64,000 bases of DNA. Origin: Billgrantia endophytica. Lineage in GTDB: Bacteria; Pseudomonadota; Gammaproteobacteria; Pseudomonadales; Halomonadaceae. The notes under the pieces are model-generated. The model was not told the origin of the DNA. It did no database searches and was given only the letters and a program-made list of their open reading frames with translations. The DNA lies in assembly GCF_002879615.1 (NCBI RefSeq), contig NZ_PNRF01000001.1, forward strand, positions 1-64,000, in the 5' to 3' direction. Both the position numbers and the translations under genes were made by a program. This document shows positions 53,591-63,269 of the stretch, one piece after another (positions within the stretch are counted from its first letter, which is position 1; each line of letters opens with the position of its first letter).

Positions 53591-55459
53591 ATGAAAATTG
53601 GAAACAATGCCTCCCGTGGCCTGGCTGCCTTCAGCCTGGCCGCACTTCCACTGGCCGTCCAGGCCCAGGCTCAATCTCAGGCCCTGGTCGATGTTGCCAC
53701 CGACGATGCTTATAGCCTCAATCCCGTGGTGGTTACCGCGGCGCTGGCGCCGCGTACGGCGGACCAGAGTCTCTCCTCGGTTACCGTGCTCGACGAGGCC
53801 GCCCTGCGCCGCCAGGACCCGGTGAGCATTCCCGATCTGCTGCGTGGGCAACCGGGCGTGGATGTCACCTCCAATGGCTCTTTTGGAAAGAGCAGCGGCG
53901 TCTATATCCGCGGTACGGGGAATGAGTCGACGGTGCTGATGATCGACGGTATCCGCCTTCGCTCCGCTACCGACGGGGGCGCCGCCTGGCAGTATCTCGA
54001 CCCGCGCATGTTCGACCGGGCCGAGATCGTGCGCGGCCCACGGGGCAGCCTGTATGGCGCCGATGCGGTGGGCGGGGTGGTGCAGCTGTTTACCCCGGAA
54101 AGCGATGAGGATGCGCCGCAACCGCGGTTCTCGTTCGGCGGCGGTTCCTTCGACACCCAGCGCTACAGCGCCGGCCTTTCCGGGGGTTCGGGCGGCACCC
54201 GCTACAGCTTTGCCGGTAGCCATTTCTCTACTGACGGTACGCCGATCCGTCGCGGTGGCGAGGACAAGGGCTACGATAGTACCGCCGGCTTCGCGCGGCT
54301 TGCGCACACCTTCGATAACGGTGCCGAGGTCGGTGGGTTGGCGTTGCGGGCCCGAGGCACCAACGAATACGACGGCGGTGAGAACGACTTTGTCCAGCAG
54401 GTCGCCGGTATCTATGGCGAGCTACCGGTGTCCGATATCTGGCGCAGCCGCCTGACCCTGAGCGAGTCGCGTGACGAGTTGGATGACAGAGCTGCTGCCA
54501 GTGACTGGGGGCCGGCCAGCACTTCCACCATCAATACTCGCACTCGCACTGCGCGTTGGGAGAACACCCTGACACTCGATGCGCACGAACTGGTGGCCGG
54601 CGCAGAATACACTGGGGATCGCGTATCGGGCACCACTGACTTCGACGAGAACAGCCGTGACAATGTTGCTGCCTTCGCCCAAGGTCTGTTCGACTTCGCT
54701 CCCTTCGCGGTGCAGGCCAGTCTGCGCTACGACGACAACGAGGCCTACGGTGACGAGGTGACCGGGGGCCTGGCGCTGGGCTACGACGTGGACGGCCACC
54801 ATACCCTGCGGGCCAGCTACGGTACTGCTTTCAGGGCACCTACCTTCAATGATCTGTACTGGCCATTCGAGGATTTTGGCGACTGGGGCTCTTATGCCGG
54901 CAACCCGGATCTAAGGGCGGAAACCTCCAAAACCCTTGAGCTGGGTGCACGTGGCAGGTACCAGCATCATTTCTGGGACCTGGCGATCTATCAAACCGTG
55001 GTCGACGACCTCATCGCTACGGAAACCGTGAATGGTGATAGCAGACCGACCAACATCAATGAGGCCCGCATCCGTGGCGTCGAGCTCTCCAGCGGGGTGG
55101 AGATCGATGATTGGACAGTGGCCGCGGCGCTGACCTACATCGATCCGGAGGATCGCGAGACCGGCAATCGTATTCAGCGCCGTGCCAGCCAGAGCGCCCG
55201 TTTCGACATCGACCGCGCCCTGGGCGAGTGGTCGCTGGGCGGCTCCTGGGTGGTGCAGAATCACCGCTACAATGATGCCGCCAACGAAGATCGCATCGGT
55301 GGCTTCGGGCTGGTCAACCTGCGCGCGGGCTGGGAGTTCGCCCCCATGTGGTCGGCGCGCCTGACCGTCAAGAATGCCTTGGACAAGGAGTATGAAACCG
55401 TCCGTGACTATCGCAACGCCGGTCGCGCGGCCTTTGTCAGCGTGCACTTTGGGCAATGA
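53591..55459 (+). CDS. btuB: TonB-dependent cobalamin receptor
   Basis: The 622-residue outer-membrane receptor has a signal peptide ending near AVQAQAQS and a TonB-box-like stretch (NPVVVTAALA). The plug domain has PDLLRGQPGVDVTSNGSFGK, SGVYIRGTGNESTVLMIDGI and EIVRGPRGSLYGADAVGGVV, and a 22-strand barrel ends in Phe-Gly-Gln. It takes up cobalamin with TonB energy. It sits directly behind a cobalamin riboswitch and before btuFCD. Confidence 0.93.
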   Translation: MKIGNNASRGLAAFSLAALPLAVQAQAQSQALVDVATDDAYSLNPVVVTAALAPRTADQSLSSVTVLDEAALRRQDPVSIPDLLRGQPGVDVTSNGSFGKSSGVYIRGTGNESTVLMIDGIRLRSATDGGAAWQYLDPRMFDRAEIVRGPRGSLYGADAVGGVVQLFTPESDEDAPQPRFSFGGGSFDTQRYSAGLSGGSGGTRYSFAGSHFSTDGTPIRRGGEDKGYDSTAGFARLAHTFDNGAEVGGLALRARGTNEYDGGENDFVQQVAGIYGELPVSDIWRSRLTLSESRDELDDRAAASDWGPASTSTINTRTRTARWENTLTLDAHELVAGAEYTGDRVSGTTDFDENSRDNVAAFAQGLFDFAPFAVQASLRYDDNEAYGDEVTGGLALGYDVDGHHTLRASYGTAFRAPTFNDLYWPFEDFGDWGSYAGNPDLRAETSKTLELGARGRYQHHFWDLAIYQTVVDDLIATETVNGDSRPTNINEARIRGVELSSGVEIDDWTVAAALTYIDPEDRETGNRIQRRASQSARFDIDRALGEWSLGGSWVVQNHRYNDAANEDRIGGFGLVNLRAGWEFAPMWSARLTVKNALDKEYETVRDYRNAGRAAFVSVHFGQ

Positions 55460-55484
55460 TGGGCGCCAGGCAGGCGGGGCGGCC

Positions 55485-56366
55485 ATGCGCCTCGCCTGCC
55501 TGGCGCTTGCGCTGCTGCCATGGTTTGCCGCCGCGGCCCGGTCCGAGTCGGTCTGCGCCGTCGATGACAGCGGCCGCGAGGTATGCCTCGAGCAACCGGC
55601 CACGCGTATCGCCACGTTGTCGCCGGGCGCCACCGAGCTGACCTATGCCGCCGGGGCGGGGGAAAGGGTAGTCGCCGTGGTCGCCTACAGCGACTACCCG
55701 CCCGAGGCCAGCGAGGTCCAGTCGGTGGGCAGCCATACCCGGGTCGACCTGGAAACCCTGGTCTCGCTGACCCCGGATCTGGCGATCGGCTGGGTCACCG
55801 GCAATCCCGTCGAGCAGCTCGAGACCATCGAGGCACTGGGCGTGCCGGTGTTCTATATCGAGCCGCGGGACGTCGAGGGGGTGGCCAGCGCCATCGAGCG
55901 CCTGGCCCATCTGGCCGGCACCGGGACTGAGGGGCGGCGTATCGCCAGCGACTTCCGCCGGGGCATGGCGGCCCTGGCCGAGCGCTATGCCGACGTCGAG
56001 CCGGTGGCGACCTTCTATCAGGTGTGGGACGAGCCGCTGATGAGCGTCAACGACGAGCACCTGATCGGCCAGGTGGTGGCGATGTGCGGCGGTGTCAATG
56101 TGTTCGGTGATCTCGCGCGGCTGGTGCCGCGCATCGATGACGAGGCGGTGCTGGCCGCCGACCCCGAGGCGATCGTCGCCGGCGGCATGGGCGAGGAGAA
56201 CCGCCACTGGCTGACGCATTGGCGGCAGTATCCGAGCCTGACCGCGGTGACCCGCGACAACCTGTTCTTCGTGCCGCCGTCGTTGATCCAGCGGCCCACG
56301 CCACGACTGCTGGAGGGGAGCCGCCTGCTGTGTGAGAAGCTCGAGGTGGCCCGTGAGCGTCGTTGA
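55485..56366 (+). CDS. btuF: Cobalamin-binding periplasmic protein
   Basis: A 293-residue type III (helical-backbone) binding protein. The signal peptide is RLACLALALLPWFAAAARSE, and the fold carries RIATLSPGATELTYAAGAGE near the N-terminus and VGSHTRVDLETLVSLTPDLA. It delivers cobalamin to BtuCD. The ATG at 55485 gives a proper signal peptide; longer upstream frames run into btuB. It overlaps btuC by 14 bases. Confidence 0.9.
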   Translation: MRLACLALALLPWFAAAARSESVCAVDDSGREVCLEQPATRIATLSPGATELTYAAGAGERVVAVVAYSDYPPEASEVQSVGSHTRVDLETLVSLTPDLAIGWVTGNPVEQLETIEALGVPVFYIEPRDVEGVASAIERLAHLAGTGTEGRRIASDFRRGMAALAERYADVEPVATFYQVWDEPLMSVNDEHLIGQVVAMCGGVNVFGDLARLVPRIDDEAVLAADPEAIVAGGMGEENRHWLTHWRQYPSLTAVTRDNLFFVPPSLIQRPTPRLLEGSRLLCEKLEVARERR

Positions 56367-57360
56367 ACTCGGCGCACGGGCCATGGGGCGCCCGCGCCGC
56401 CTGGCCGTGCCTCTTGGCACGCTGACACTGGCGGCGCTGACCGCGCTGGTGCTATCGCTGACCATCGGTAGCGCCAGTGTCGCTCCGGAGGCGCTGTGGG
56501 CGGTGCTGCGCGGCGAGGGAGACGCCTTGTCGCGTACCCTGATTCTCGAATTGCGTCTGCCGCGTTCGCTGTCGGCTTTCGCCGTGGGTGGGCTGCTGGC
56601 GATGGCGGGGGCATTGATGCAGGTGCTGCTGCGCAACCCGCTGGCCGATCCCTATGTGCTGGGGCTTTCCGGTGGTGCCGCGGTGGGGGCCCTGACCGCC
56701 ATGCTGGCGGGACTCGGCGGGCTGGTGATCTCCGGCTCGGCGTTCGCCGGGGCGCTTGCCTCCACATTGCTGGTATTTGGCCTGGCTCATGGGACCGGCA
56801 GCTGGACGCCCTCACGGCTGCTGCTCACCGGGGTGGTGGTGGCGGCCGGCTGGGGAGCGGTGATCACCCTGATGCTGGCGGTGAGCCCCGCCGAGCGGTT
56901 GCCGGGCATGCTCTATTGGCTGATGGGCGATCTCTCCTATGCCCGTACTCCCTGGCCACCATTGGCCCTACTGCTGATCGTCTGCCTGCTGGTGATCCCG
57001 TTGGGACGCAGCCTCAACGTGCTGGCGCGCGGTCCGCTGCAGGCGGCGGCGCTTGGCGTGGCGGTGAGGCCGCTGGAGTGGACTATCTACGTGGTGGCGA
57101 GCCTGCTGACCGCCATGGCGGTCACCACCGCTGGCAGCATCGGTTTCGTCGGTCTGGTGGTGCCTCATATGTTGCGCCTGGTGCTGGGCAACGACCAGCG
57201 CCTGATTCTCCCAGCCTGCGCCTTGGCCGGCGGTACGCTGCTGGTGCTGGCCGACACCCTGGCCCGTACCATGATCGCGCCGGAGCAACTGCCGGTGGGG
57301 GTGATCACCGCGCTGTTGGGCGTGCCGACCTTCCTTTACCTGCTCTACCGGAGTCGCTGA
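56353..57360 (+). CDS. btuC: Cobalamin ABC transporter permease
   Basis: The 335-residue FecCD/BtuC-type permease has about ten membrane helices, including RLPRSLSAFAVGGLLAMAGA, MQVLLRNPLADPYVLGLSGG and IGFVGLVVPHMLRL. The start is GTG at 56353, overlapping btuF. It forms the membrane channel for cobalamin import together with BtuD, whose gene overlaps its stop by one base. Confidence 0.92.
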   Translation: MSVVELGARAMGRPRRLAVPLGTLTLAALTALVLSLTIGSASVAPEALWAVLRGEGDALSRTLILELRLPRSLSAFAVGGLLAMAGALMQVLLRNPLADPYVLGLSGGAAVGALTAMLAGLGGLVISGSAFAGALASTLLVFGLAHGTGSWTPSRLLLTGVVVAAGWGAVITLMLAVSPAERLPGMLYWLMGDLSYARTPWPPLALLLIVCLLVIPLGRSLNVLARGPLQAAALGVAVRPLEWTIYVVASLLTAMAVTTAGSIGFVGLVVPHMLRLVLGNDQRLILPACALAGGTLLVLADTLARTMIAPEQLPVGVITALLGVPTFLYLLYRSR

Positions 57361-58127
57361 TGAGCCGCCTGGATATCCGCGAACTGGTGATCGACGTGCC
57401 CGGGCGCGGCGATGGTTCGGCCCTGAACCTTCGCGTCGAGCCAGGGCAGGTGTGGGGGGTACTGGGGCCCAATGGTGCCGGCAAGACCACGCTGCTGCAT
57501 ACCCTGGCCGGCCTGCGGCCGGCACGGCGAGGCGATGTGTGGCTGAACGATCGTCCGCTGGCGACCATGCGCCGACGCCATATCGCCCGGGCGCTGGGCC
57601 TGGTGTTCCAGGACCGCCAGGACGGCTTTCCCGCCACGGTACGTGAAACCGCCCTGATCGGCCGCCACCCGTATCTGTCGCCATGGCAGATGGAAGGCGG
57701 CGATGACCTGCGCCAGGCCGAGGCAGCGCTGGAGCGCCTGGACGTTGCTCATCTGGCCGATCGTCTGGTGAGCACCCTTTCCGGCGGTGAACGGCAGCGG
57801 CTGGCGATCGCCACGGTGCTGACCCAGGCTCCGGCGCTATGGCTCGCCGACGAACCGACCAACCATCTCGACCTGCACCACCAGACCGCCGTGATGGAAT
57901 TGCTGGCCGAACAGGCGGCGGCGGGCCGCGCGGTCATGATGTGCCTGCACGACCTCAATCTGGCGGCACGCTGGTGCGACCATCTGCTGCTGCTCTATCC
58001 CGACGGCAAGGCGCGCTGGGGCCCCCGCGAAAAGATGCTGGTCCCGAGCTCCCTCGAGCGTCTTTATGGCCAACGCCTGGCCACCGCCGAGATCGACGGT
58101 GCCCCCGTCTTCGTTCCTGTGAGGTGA
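57360..58127 (+). CDS. btuD: Cobalamin ABC transporter ATPase
   Basis: A 255-residue ABC ATPase. Walker A is in VLGPNGAGKTTLLHTLAG, the signature in STLSGGERQRLAIATVL, Walker B in ALWLADEPTNHLDL, and the switch His in MCLHDLNLAARW. It powers BtuC. The first ATG overlaps the btuC stop. Fewer than 120 bases without a gene separate it from cobO. Confidence 0.93.
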   Translation: MSRLDIRELVIDVPGRGDGSALNLRVEPGQVWGVLGPNGAGKTTLLHTLAGLRPARRGDVWLNDRPLATMRRRHIARALGLVFQDRQDGFPATVRETALIGRHPYLSPWQMEGGDDLRQAEAALERLDVAHLADRLVSTLSGGERQRLAIATVLTQAPALWLADEPTNHLDLHHQTAVMELLAEQAAAGRAVMMCLHDLNLAARWCDHLLLLYPDGKARWGPREKMLVPSSLERLYGQRLATAEIDGAPVFVPVR

Positions 58128-58241
58128 TATGACGACCATAACGATTCGCGGTGACTCCCACGCCGCCCTGATCACTGCCTCCGGGTCGTTTTTCCCCACG
58201 GACCCCTGACCGCCACTGATGACAACGCCAGGAGACGAGAC

Positions 58242-58853
58242 ATGCGAGACAACGCCAAGACCCCCGAACGCCACGCCCAGCGCATGTCCGCCAAGCAGAA
58301 GATCATGCAGGAACGCATCGCCCGTGCCGACAAGGAGCAGGGCGTGCTGCTGGTGCTCACCGGGCCCGGCAAGGGCAAGAGCAGTTCCGGCTTCGGTATG
58401 CTCGCCCGAGCGCTGGGCCACGGCATGAAGGTCGGCGTGGTGCAGTTCATCAAGGGGCGTAGGGAGACAGGCGAAGAGGCATTCTTCCGTCAGTTGCCGG
58501 GTGTCGATTACCACGTCATGGGGGAGGGGTTCACCTGGGATACCCAGGACCGCGAGCGCGATATCCAGGCCGCCGAGGCCGCCTGGAAAATCGCCGGGCG
58601 CATGCTCGAGGACCCGAGTTTCGACCTGGTGCTGCTCGACGAGCTCAATATCGCCTTGCGCTATGACTGTCTCGACCTCGACCGCGTGCTCGACGACCTC
58701 CAGGCGCGTCCCGACATGCAGCATGTGGTAGTGACCGGGCGCTACGCGCCGCAACACCTGATCGAACTGGCGGATACCGTCACCGAGATGAAAGTGGTCA
58801 AGCATGCTTTCAAGGATCAGGGGGTGAAGGCGCAGAAGGGCATTGAATTATAA
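58242..58853 (+). CDS. cobO: Cob(I)alamin adenosyltransferase, CobO/BtuR type
   Basis: The 203-residue enzyme adenosylates corrinoids. The P-loop is in LTGPGKGKSSSGFGMLARAL, followed by KVGVVQFIKGRRETGEE, DLVLLDELNIALRYDCLD, and the C-terminal VTEMKVVKHAFKDQGVKAQKG that is typical of the family. It closes the riboswitch-led operon. A diverged second copy of its last 33 codons lies 0.6 kb downstream (59486-59584). Confidence 0.94.
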   Translation: MRDNAKTPERHAQRMSAKQKIMQERIARADKEQGVLLVLTGPGKGKSSSGFGMLARALGHGMKVGVVQFIKGRRETGEEAFFRQLPGVDYHVMGEGFTWDTQDRERDIQAAEAAWKIAGRMLEDPSFDLVLLDELNIALRYDCLDLDRVLDDLQARPDMQHVVVTGRYAPQHLIELADTVTEMKVVKHAFKDQGVKAQKGIEL

Positions 58854-58959
58854 CCCGTGCCGCACTGCGACAGGCTTACGGCGACGGTCTTGCGCTCGTA
58901 CTGAAGTGGGAGGCGAACATTGCTACGCTTTACATGATCCCAAGACATAGGGGGACAGG

Positions 58960-59472
58960 ATGAGCATGCGTGCGATCAAGGGTGATATCACTACCCTGAA
59001 CGTTGACGCCATCGTCAATGCCGCCAATACATCGTTATTGGGTGGTGGTGGCGTGGATGGGGCGATTCACCGTGCTGCCGGGGCCGAGCTCTTGCAGGAA
59101 TGCCGGCAGCTTGGAGGCTGTGCGATAGGAGATGCCAAACTCACCAAGGGGTATCGTCTGCCGGCGAAGTATGTGATTCACACCGTGGGGCCGGTATGGC
59201 GTGGCGGCAAACATGACGAGCCTACACTGCTGGCTTCCTGCTATCGGCGTTCGCTGGAGGTCGGCTCCGCGGTCGAGGCAGCGTCGATCGCTTTCCCCGG
59301 TATCAGTACCGGAGTTTACGGCTATCCCATCGCCGATGCGGCACAGATCGCTGTCACGACGGTGAGAAACGCATTCGAAGAATGGGGCGCCACTCCATCC
59401 GTGCTGTTCTGCTGTTTCTCGGACGTGGACCTGGACGTGTATCGAGCGCTGCTCGATGATCTGAAGGGATAG
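58960..59472 (+). CDS. Macrodomain protein, O-acetyl-ADP-ribose deacetylase type
   Basis: A 170-residue single macrodomain. [20 protein letters not shown] holds the catalytic and ADP-ribose-binding Asn and Gly loop. [20 protein letters not shown] and [14 protein letters not shown] complete the MacroD/YmdB pattern. These enzymes hydrolyse O-acetyl-ADP-ribose or remove ADP-ribose from proteins. It lies between cobO and a decayed duplicate of the cobO 3' end, so it was probably inserted into the cobalamin locus. GGGGGACAGG precedes the ATG. Confidence 0.92.
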   Translation: MSMRAIKGDITTLNVDAIVNAANTSLLGGGGVDGAIHRAAGAELLQECRQLGGCAIGDAKLTKGYRLPAKYVIHTVGPVWRGGKHDEPTLLASCYRRSLEVGSAVEAASIAFPGISTGVYGYPIADAAQIAVTTVRNAFEEWGATPSVLFCCFSDVDLDVYRALLDDLKG

Positions 59473-59485
59473 CCGTGCTTCCCTT

Positions 59486-59584
59486 CAGTTGGTCGAGCTC
59501 GCCGATACCGTTACCGAGATGAAAGCGGTCAAGCACGCCTTCAAGCATCAAGGAATGAAGGCGTAGCAGGGCATCGAGCTATGA
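59486..59584 (+). pseudogene. Duplicate of the cobO 3' end
   Basis: The frame reads QLVELADTVTEMKAVKHAFK, HQGMKA, stop, QGIEL, stop. It matches the end of cobO (HLIELADTVTEMKVVKHAFK ...) at about 79 of 99 bases by hand count. It has an internal TAG and no upstream coding part, so it is a remnant. Confidence 0.9.
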
Positions 59585-59680
59585 GATTCAGATAAAGAGA
59601 AGAGTATTGATGATCATGAATACGATCATGCTAAACGGAGGAACCATGAGCATGTATGTTAATCAGATTTTTATTTTTGT

Positions 59681-60508
59681 CTAGAAGTGTCGTGGTCGTT
59701 GAGAGTTTTCTTGAGACAGACAAGCCTCGATCGATTGTCGCATGTGCGTGACCAACGCCATCAGTTCGGAGGTTCTCCCGTCCCATCGGTCTTGGCATTC
59801 GCCGAGGTAACCGCGTCGAGCGATGTCGAGCAGGGCGGCCTGCTCGCTCGGCAGCCTGTCCATCGCCCAGCGTGCCGCGATATCCTTGGGAGCGATGTCG
59901 CCGGTCGCCGCCGTCAGCCACATGCGGGCGAGGGTCAGCACCACGTTGCGTTCATCGCCTTCGATGTCGTCGAGCAGGCTGGGCAACGACTCCGCGAGCG
60001 CGCGGCGGATGTCCTCGGCCGGTACCGGGTCGAGCAGTCTCGAGGCGTCGGGTCCCAGCAGGGTGATACTGTCATCCCGCGCTTTCTTCAGCACGATGGC
60101 CAAGTCGGGATCGTGCGTGGGGGGAGGGATGTGTCCCGCCTCGAATGCCTGTCTGAGCCATTCGCCATAGACGAACTCGGCGCTTGGTGGGTACCGCCAA
60201 GGCGTGATATCGGTCAAGCGGACGATCGTCAGTTCGAGAGGGCGTGCAGACGTTTCGATATCCACCCGGCCGGATATCGTCATCAGTGCCGCCACGAGCT
60301 GCTGGCGCATCTCGTTCGTCAGGCCCTCCTCGACGATCACCAGCACGTCGACATCGCTGTCGGGTCGCAATCCTCCCATGACTGCCGAGCCGAAGAGATA
60401 CGCCGCGATGGCCGAATCGTCGAGGAAATGGCGTACGGCACGGAGGGCATGGATAGCTTCCTCGGGAAGCGTATTGCTCTCTGAAGGGTAGTGGGAGGGA
60501 GGCGTCAT
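59681..60508 (-). CDS. AadA-type aminoglycoside nucleotidyltransferase family protein
   Basis: The 275-residue protein has the nucleotidyltransferase core AAYLFGSAVMGGLRPDSDVD followed by VLVIVEE, with the paired Asp residues that bind Mg-ATP. A C-terminal helical DUF4111 domain follows (LTLARMWLTAATGDIAPKD, AARWAMDRLP). AadA enzymes adenylylate streptomycin and spectinomycin. Chromosomal relatives are often silent or have other substrates, so resistance is unproven. It overlaps the small gene at 60505 by four bases, on the strand opposite to the cob genes. Confidence 0.87.
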   Translation of the reverse strand: MTPPSHYPSESNTLPEEAIHALRAVRHFLDDSAIAAYLFGSAVMGGLRPDSDVDVLVIVEEGLTNEMRQQLVAALMTISGRVDIETSARPLELTIVRLTDITPWRYPPSAEFVYGEWLRQAFEAGHIPPPTHDPDLAIVLKKARDDSITLLGPDASRLLDPVPAEDIRRALAESLPSLLDDIEGDERNVVLTLARMWLTAATGDIAPKDIAARWAMDRLPSEQAALLDIARRGYLGECQDRWDGRTSELMALVTHMRQSIEACLSQENSQRPRHF

Positions 60509-60777
60509 GCGTCACCGAACTCCTTGGCGATACGAATGGCGTCGGGGCATTGCTCGTCCAACGACTGCCGGTACTTGATGCAGCCGCGCATGAACTGGGG
60601 CCATTCGGGGACCTCCAGGCTGGGCGGCGTCTTTTCGGGTAGCAGTGACCAGAGCGCGGGGTGGTGCCAGCATAGGTCGTGACCGGTGCTGTCCCGGTGG
60701 TCGCGAATGCCGGCCCTGAGCTTCTTGATTTCGTCGATGAGCGCTTCCCGTGTCATCGAGTCCAGATCGTCGTCCAT
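60505..60777 (-). CDS. Small conserved hypothetical protein
   Basis: A 90-residue soluble protein starting with a short helix (MTREALIDEIKKLRAGIRDH), then a segment rich in Trp, Pro and His (HDLCWHHPALWSLLPEKT, VPEWPQFMRGCIKYRQSLDE). I have a general memory of such proteins in proteobacterial genomes, without a known function. GATGAGGT precedes the ATG. It is translationally coupled to the AadA-type gene, with 24 bases separating it from the toxin gene. Confidence 0.65.
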   Translation of the reverse strand: MDDDLDSMTREALIDEIKKLRAGIRDHRDSTGHDLCWHHPALWSLLPEKTPPSLEVPEWPQFMRGCIKYRQSLDEQCPDAIRIAKEFGDA

Positions 60778-60801
60778 ACCTCATCCCTCATACTTCATAC
60801 C

Positions 60802-61104
60802 TCAAGAAAAGCCGAGCATATAGGCTCTGAGCTGCCTCTCTTCCCGCATCACATGAATGATCAGGACGCTATCTCCATCTTCACGATAGAAGATCCGGCA
60901 TGGCGGTGCGACGACCTCCCGGTATACGGATGCGGGTAGCTCCGGCGGCGTCCTGCCCGACGTGGGGAAGGTTGCCAGCCGCTCGGTGATGCTAAAGACC
61001 TCCTCGACGAGCTTGCCTGCCGCGGCGGGGTTATCCACGGCGATGTATTCCGCAATGGCGTTCAGTTCGGTAAGGGCGGGTTCCGTCCAGACTATGTCAG
61101 CCAT
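60802..61104 (-). CDS. parE: RelE/ParE-family toxin
   Basis: The 100-residue protein fits the ParE subgroup: VWTEPALTELNAIAEYIAVD, AERLATFPTSGRTPPEL-like centre (ITERLATFPTSGRTP), and the C-terminal YREVVAPPCRIFYRE, VLIIHVMREERQL. ParE toxins block gyrase, and RelE toxins cut mRNA at the ribosome. It overlaps the Phd-type antitoxin gene by 13 bases, the usual order with antitoxin first. Type II toxin-antitoxin pair. Confidence 0.9.
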   Translation of the reverse strand: MADIVWTEPALTELNAIAEYIAVDNPAAAGKLVEEVFSITERLATFPTSGRTPPELPASVYREVVAPPCRIFYREDGDSVLIIHVMREERQLRAYMLGFS

Positions 61105-61349
61105 TTGCGCATTTTCTCTTTCGCCTCGGCTTGAAGAGACGTTCGCCCTTCCAGGGCCGCCCGTTCACCTCGTGAAAGTCCTTCCAACAACGCCAGGCGG
61201 CGCTGCATGAATTCGTAATCCTGTACATCGACGAGGTAAGCGGAAGGCTTTCCATGCTCGGTGATCAGTACCGGTTCCTTGGTACTATGCAATTCCGCCA
61301 GGATCGCCGTGGCTTGGCGTTTGAGGTTGGTCACCAACTCGACTTTCAT
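61092..61349 (-). CDS. Phd/YefM-family antitoxin
   Basis: An 85-residue antitoxin. The N-terminal Phd DNA-binding fold reads VELVTNLKRQATAILAELHS, then EPVLITEHGKPSAYLVDVQD, and the C-terminal part would bind the toxin. It should neutralise the ParE-like toxin and repress the pair. I start it at the ATG at 61349, whose MKVELVTN is typical; the longer frame to 61451 is unlikely. It is divergent from cobQ, 92 bases away. Confidence 0.9.
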   Translation of the reverse strand: MKVELVTNLKRQATAILAELHSTKEPVLITEHGKPSAYLVDVQDYEFMQRRLALLEGLSRGERAALEGRTSLQAEAKEKMRKWLT

Positions 61350-61441
61350 GGGGCTCACCATAGGGAAAATAATAAGTGATACTATAGTGTTACTCTCAGG
61401 TATGTTGCAATCAACCAAACAGTGATGGGATGGTCTCTTGA

Positions 61442-62911
61442 ATGGCAACACTGATGATCCAGGGTACCACTTCGGATGCCGGCAAGAGCACCGTGGTGGC
61501 GGGGCTGTGCCGGGTGCTGGCCCGGCGCGGGGTGTCGGTGGCGCCGTTCAAGCCGCAGAACATGGCGCTCAACAGCGCGGTGACCGTGGACGGCGGCGAG
61601 ATCGGCCGTTCCACGGCGCTGCAGGCGCTGGCTTGCGGGCTGGAGCCGCACAGCGACATGAATCCGGTGCTGCTCAAGCCCCAGACCGACCAGGGCGCCC
61701 AGGTGATCCTGCGTGGTCGCGTTTACGGCAACATGGAAGCCCTGGACTACCACCTCTTCAAGGCCGAGGCGAAGCGGACGGTCATGGCGGCCTGGCAGGC
61801 GCTGTCGAGCCGCTATGACGTGGTCATTGCCGAGGGGGCGGGCAGCCCGGCGGAGATCAACCTGCGTGAGCACGACATCGCCAACATGGGCTTCGCCGAG
61901 GCGGCGGACTGCCCGGTACTGCTGGTCGGTGATATAGACCGAGGCGGGGTCTTCGCCCAACTGGTGGGGACGCTGGAGCTGCTCAGCGAGAGCGAGCGGG
62001 CCAGAACTCGAGGCTTCATCATCAATCGCTTTCGTGGCGATATCGGCCTGCTGGAACCGGGGCTCGACTGGCTCGCTGCCCATACGGGCAAGCCGGTACT
62101 GGGCACGCTGCCCTATCTGCAGGGGCTGATGCTGGACGCCGAGGACAGTCTCCAACGGGAGAACGGGACACAGGATCGGGTAGCGTTCAGGATCGTGGTG
62201 CCGGCGCTGCCGCGAATGAGCAACCATACCGACTTCGACGCATTATCCCTGCATCCCGGGGTGGCGTTGAGCTTCGTGGGGCCGGATCGGCCGGCCCCAC
62301 CCGCTGACCTGATCCTATTGCCGGGCAGCAAGAGCACCCGTGCCGATCTCGATTGGCTGCGTCGCCAGGGTTGGGAGGCGGTTATCCAGCGCCACCTCCG
62401 CTACGGCGGCAAGCTGCTGGGCATCTGCGGTGGCTTCCAGATGCTGGGTACCGCCATACACGACCCCCATGGGCTGGAGGGCGAGCCGGGAAGCAGCGAG
62501 GGGCTCGGCCTGTTGGCCATGACAACCCGTCTGGTACCGGGCAAGCAGCTGCACAATGTCACCGGCCGACTCATGCTTGGGGAGAAGGTGCCTTTTCAAG
62601 GTTACGAGATCCATAACGGTGTGAGCGAAGGCAGCGCCCTGGGCCGGCCGTTGCTGCAACGGAAGCCTGGCGCTGGCAAGGGCGGGGATGAGGGGGCCAT
62701 CAGCCCTGATGGCCAGGTCGTGGGTAGCTACGTCCACGGTATCTTCGACCACCCCGAGGCGTGTGATGCGTTGCTGAATGCATTGGGAATGCGGCACGCC
62801 GCGGCCGCAGTGGATCGCGATGCCCATCGACAGCGCTCTCTCGATCGCCTGGCCGATGTCATGGAATCGCATCTGGAATCGGATTCACTGGCACAGCTGT
62901 TCCGGCTCTGA
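61442..62911 (+). CDS. cobQ: Cobyric acid synthase
   Basis: The 489-residue amidotransferase amidates adenosylcobyrinic a,c-diamide at four side chains. The N-terminal synthetase domain has [20 protein letters not shown] and [12 protein letters not shown], then [17 protein letters not shown]. The C-terminal triad glutaminase domain has its Cys in [14 protein letters not shown] and His in [14 protein letters not shown]. It is cut off from the other cobalamin genes by the 58.9-61.35 kb islet. The rest of corrin ring synthesis is not in the window. Confidence 0.94.
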   Translation: MATLMIQGTTSDAGKSTVVAGLCRVLARRGVSVAPFKPQNMALNSAVTVDGGEIGRSTALQALACGLEPHSDMNPVLLKPQTDQGAQVILRGRVYGNMEALDYHLFKAEAKRTVMAAWQALSSRYDVVIAEGAGSPAEINLREHDIANMGFAEAADCPVLLVGDIDRGGVFAQLVGTLELLSESERARTRGFIINRFRGDIGLLEPGLDWLAAHTGKPVLGTLPYLQGLMLDAEDSLQRENGTQDRVAFRIVVPALPRMSNHTDFDALSLHPGVALSFVGPDRPAPPADLILLPGSKSTRADLDWLRRQGWEAVIQRHLRYGGKLLGICGGFQMLGTAIHDPHGLEGEPGSSEGLGLLAMTTRLVPGKQLHNVTGRLMLGEKVPFQGYEIHNGVSEGSALGRPLLQRKPGAGKGGDEGAISPDGQVVGSYVHGIFDHPEACDALLNALGMRHAAAAVDRDAHRQRSLDRLADVMESHLESDSLAQLFRL

Positions 62912-63269
62912 TCGCCGCCTTGTCTCAATTGCCGTTCGTTGGTGGCGTTGTTCTTTAGTCGATAGTCAGTGGAAGGCCTGAACCCCGGCCAAGTGGCGTC
63001 GCGGCATCTTGTCGGTTTCCTGACATTGACGTAAACGGTAGTGAAACAGCGCCTTTCCTGTCGACAATATTGCCCTATCTTCCTCGTTCTGGCCCTCGTA
63101 AATCCCTGTATCAATCTGTTATGCCTTGATTCTGTCAACAATGAGGCGGGCTTGCCTTTGGCCAAGGTCGTATGTTCGCGACTGCAGCATCCGCGTAAAA
63201 CCGCTCCATGCCAAGAAGAAGAACACAACAGGATCACTCATGATCAAACAGGACCATTGAGGAATCGAC
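62912..63269. other. Intergenic region after cobQ
   Basis: A 358-base gap between cobQ and the permease gene. I see no gene and no clear terminator hairpin. The promoter of the permease gene is expected in its right half. Confidence 0.5.

Noticed and set aside
58129..58209. 26-codon frame between btuD and cobO
   Set aside because: Too short and without any recognisable feature; likely chance.
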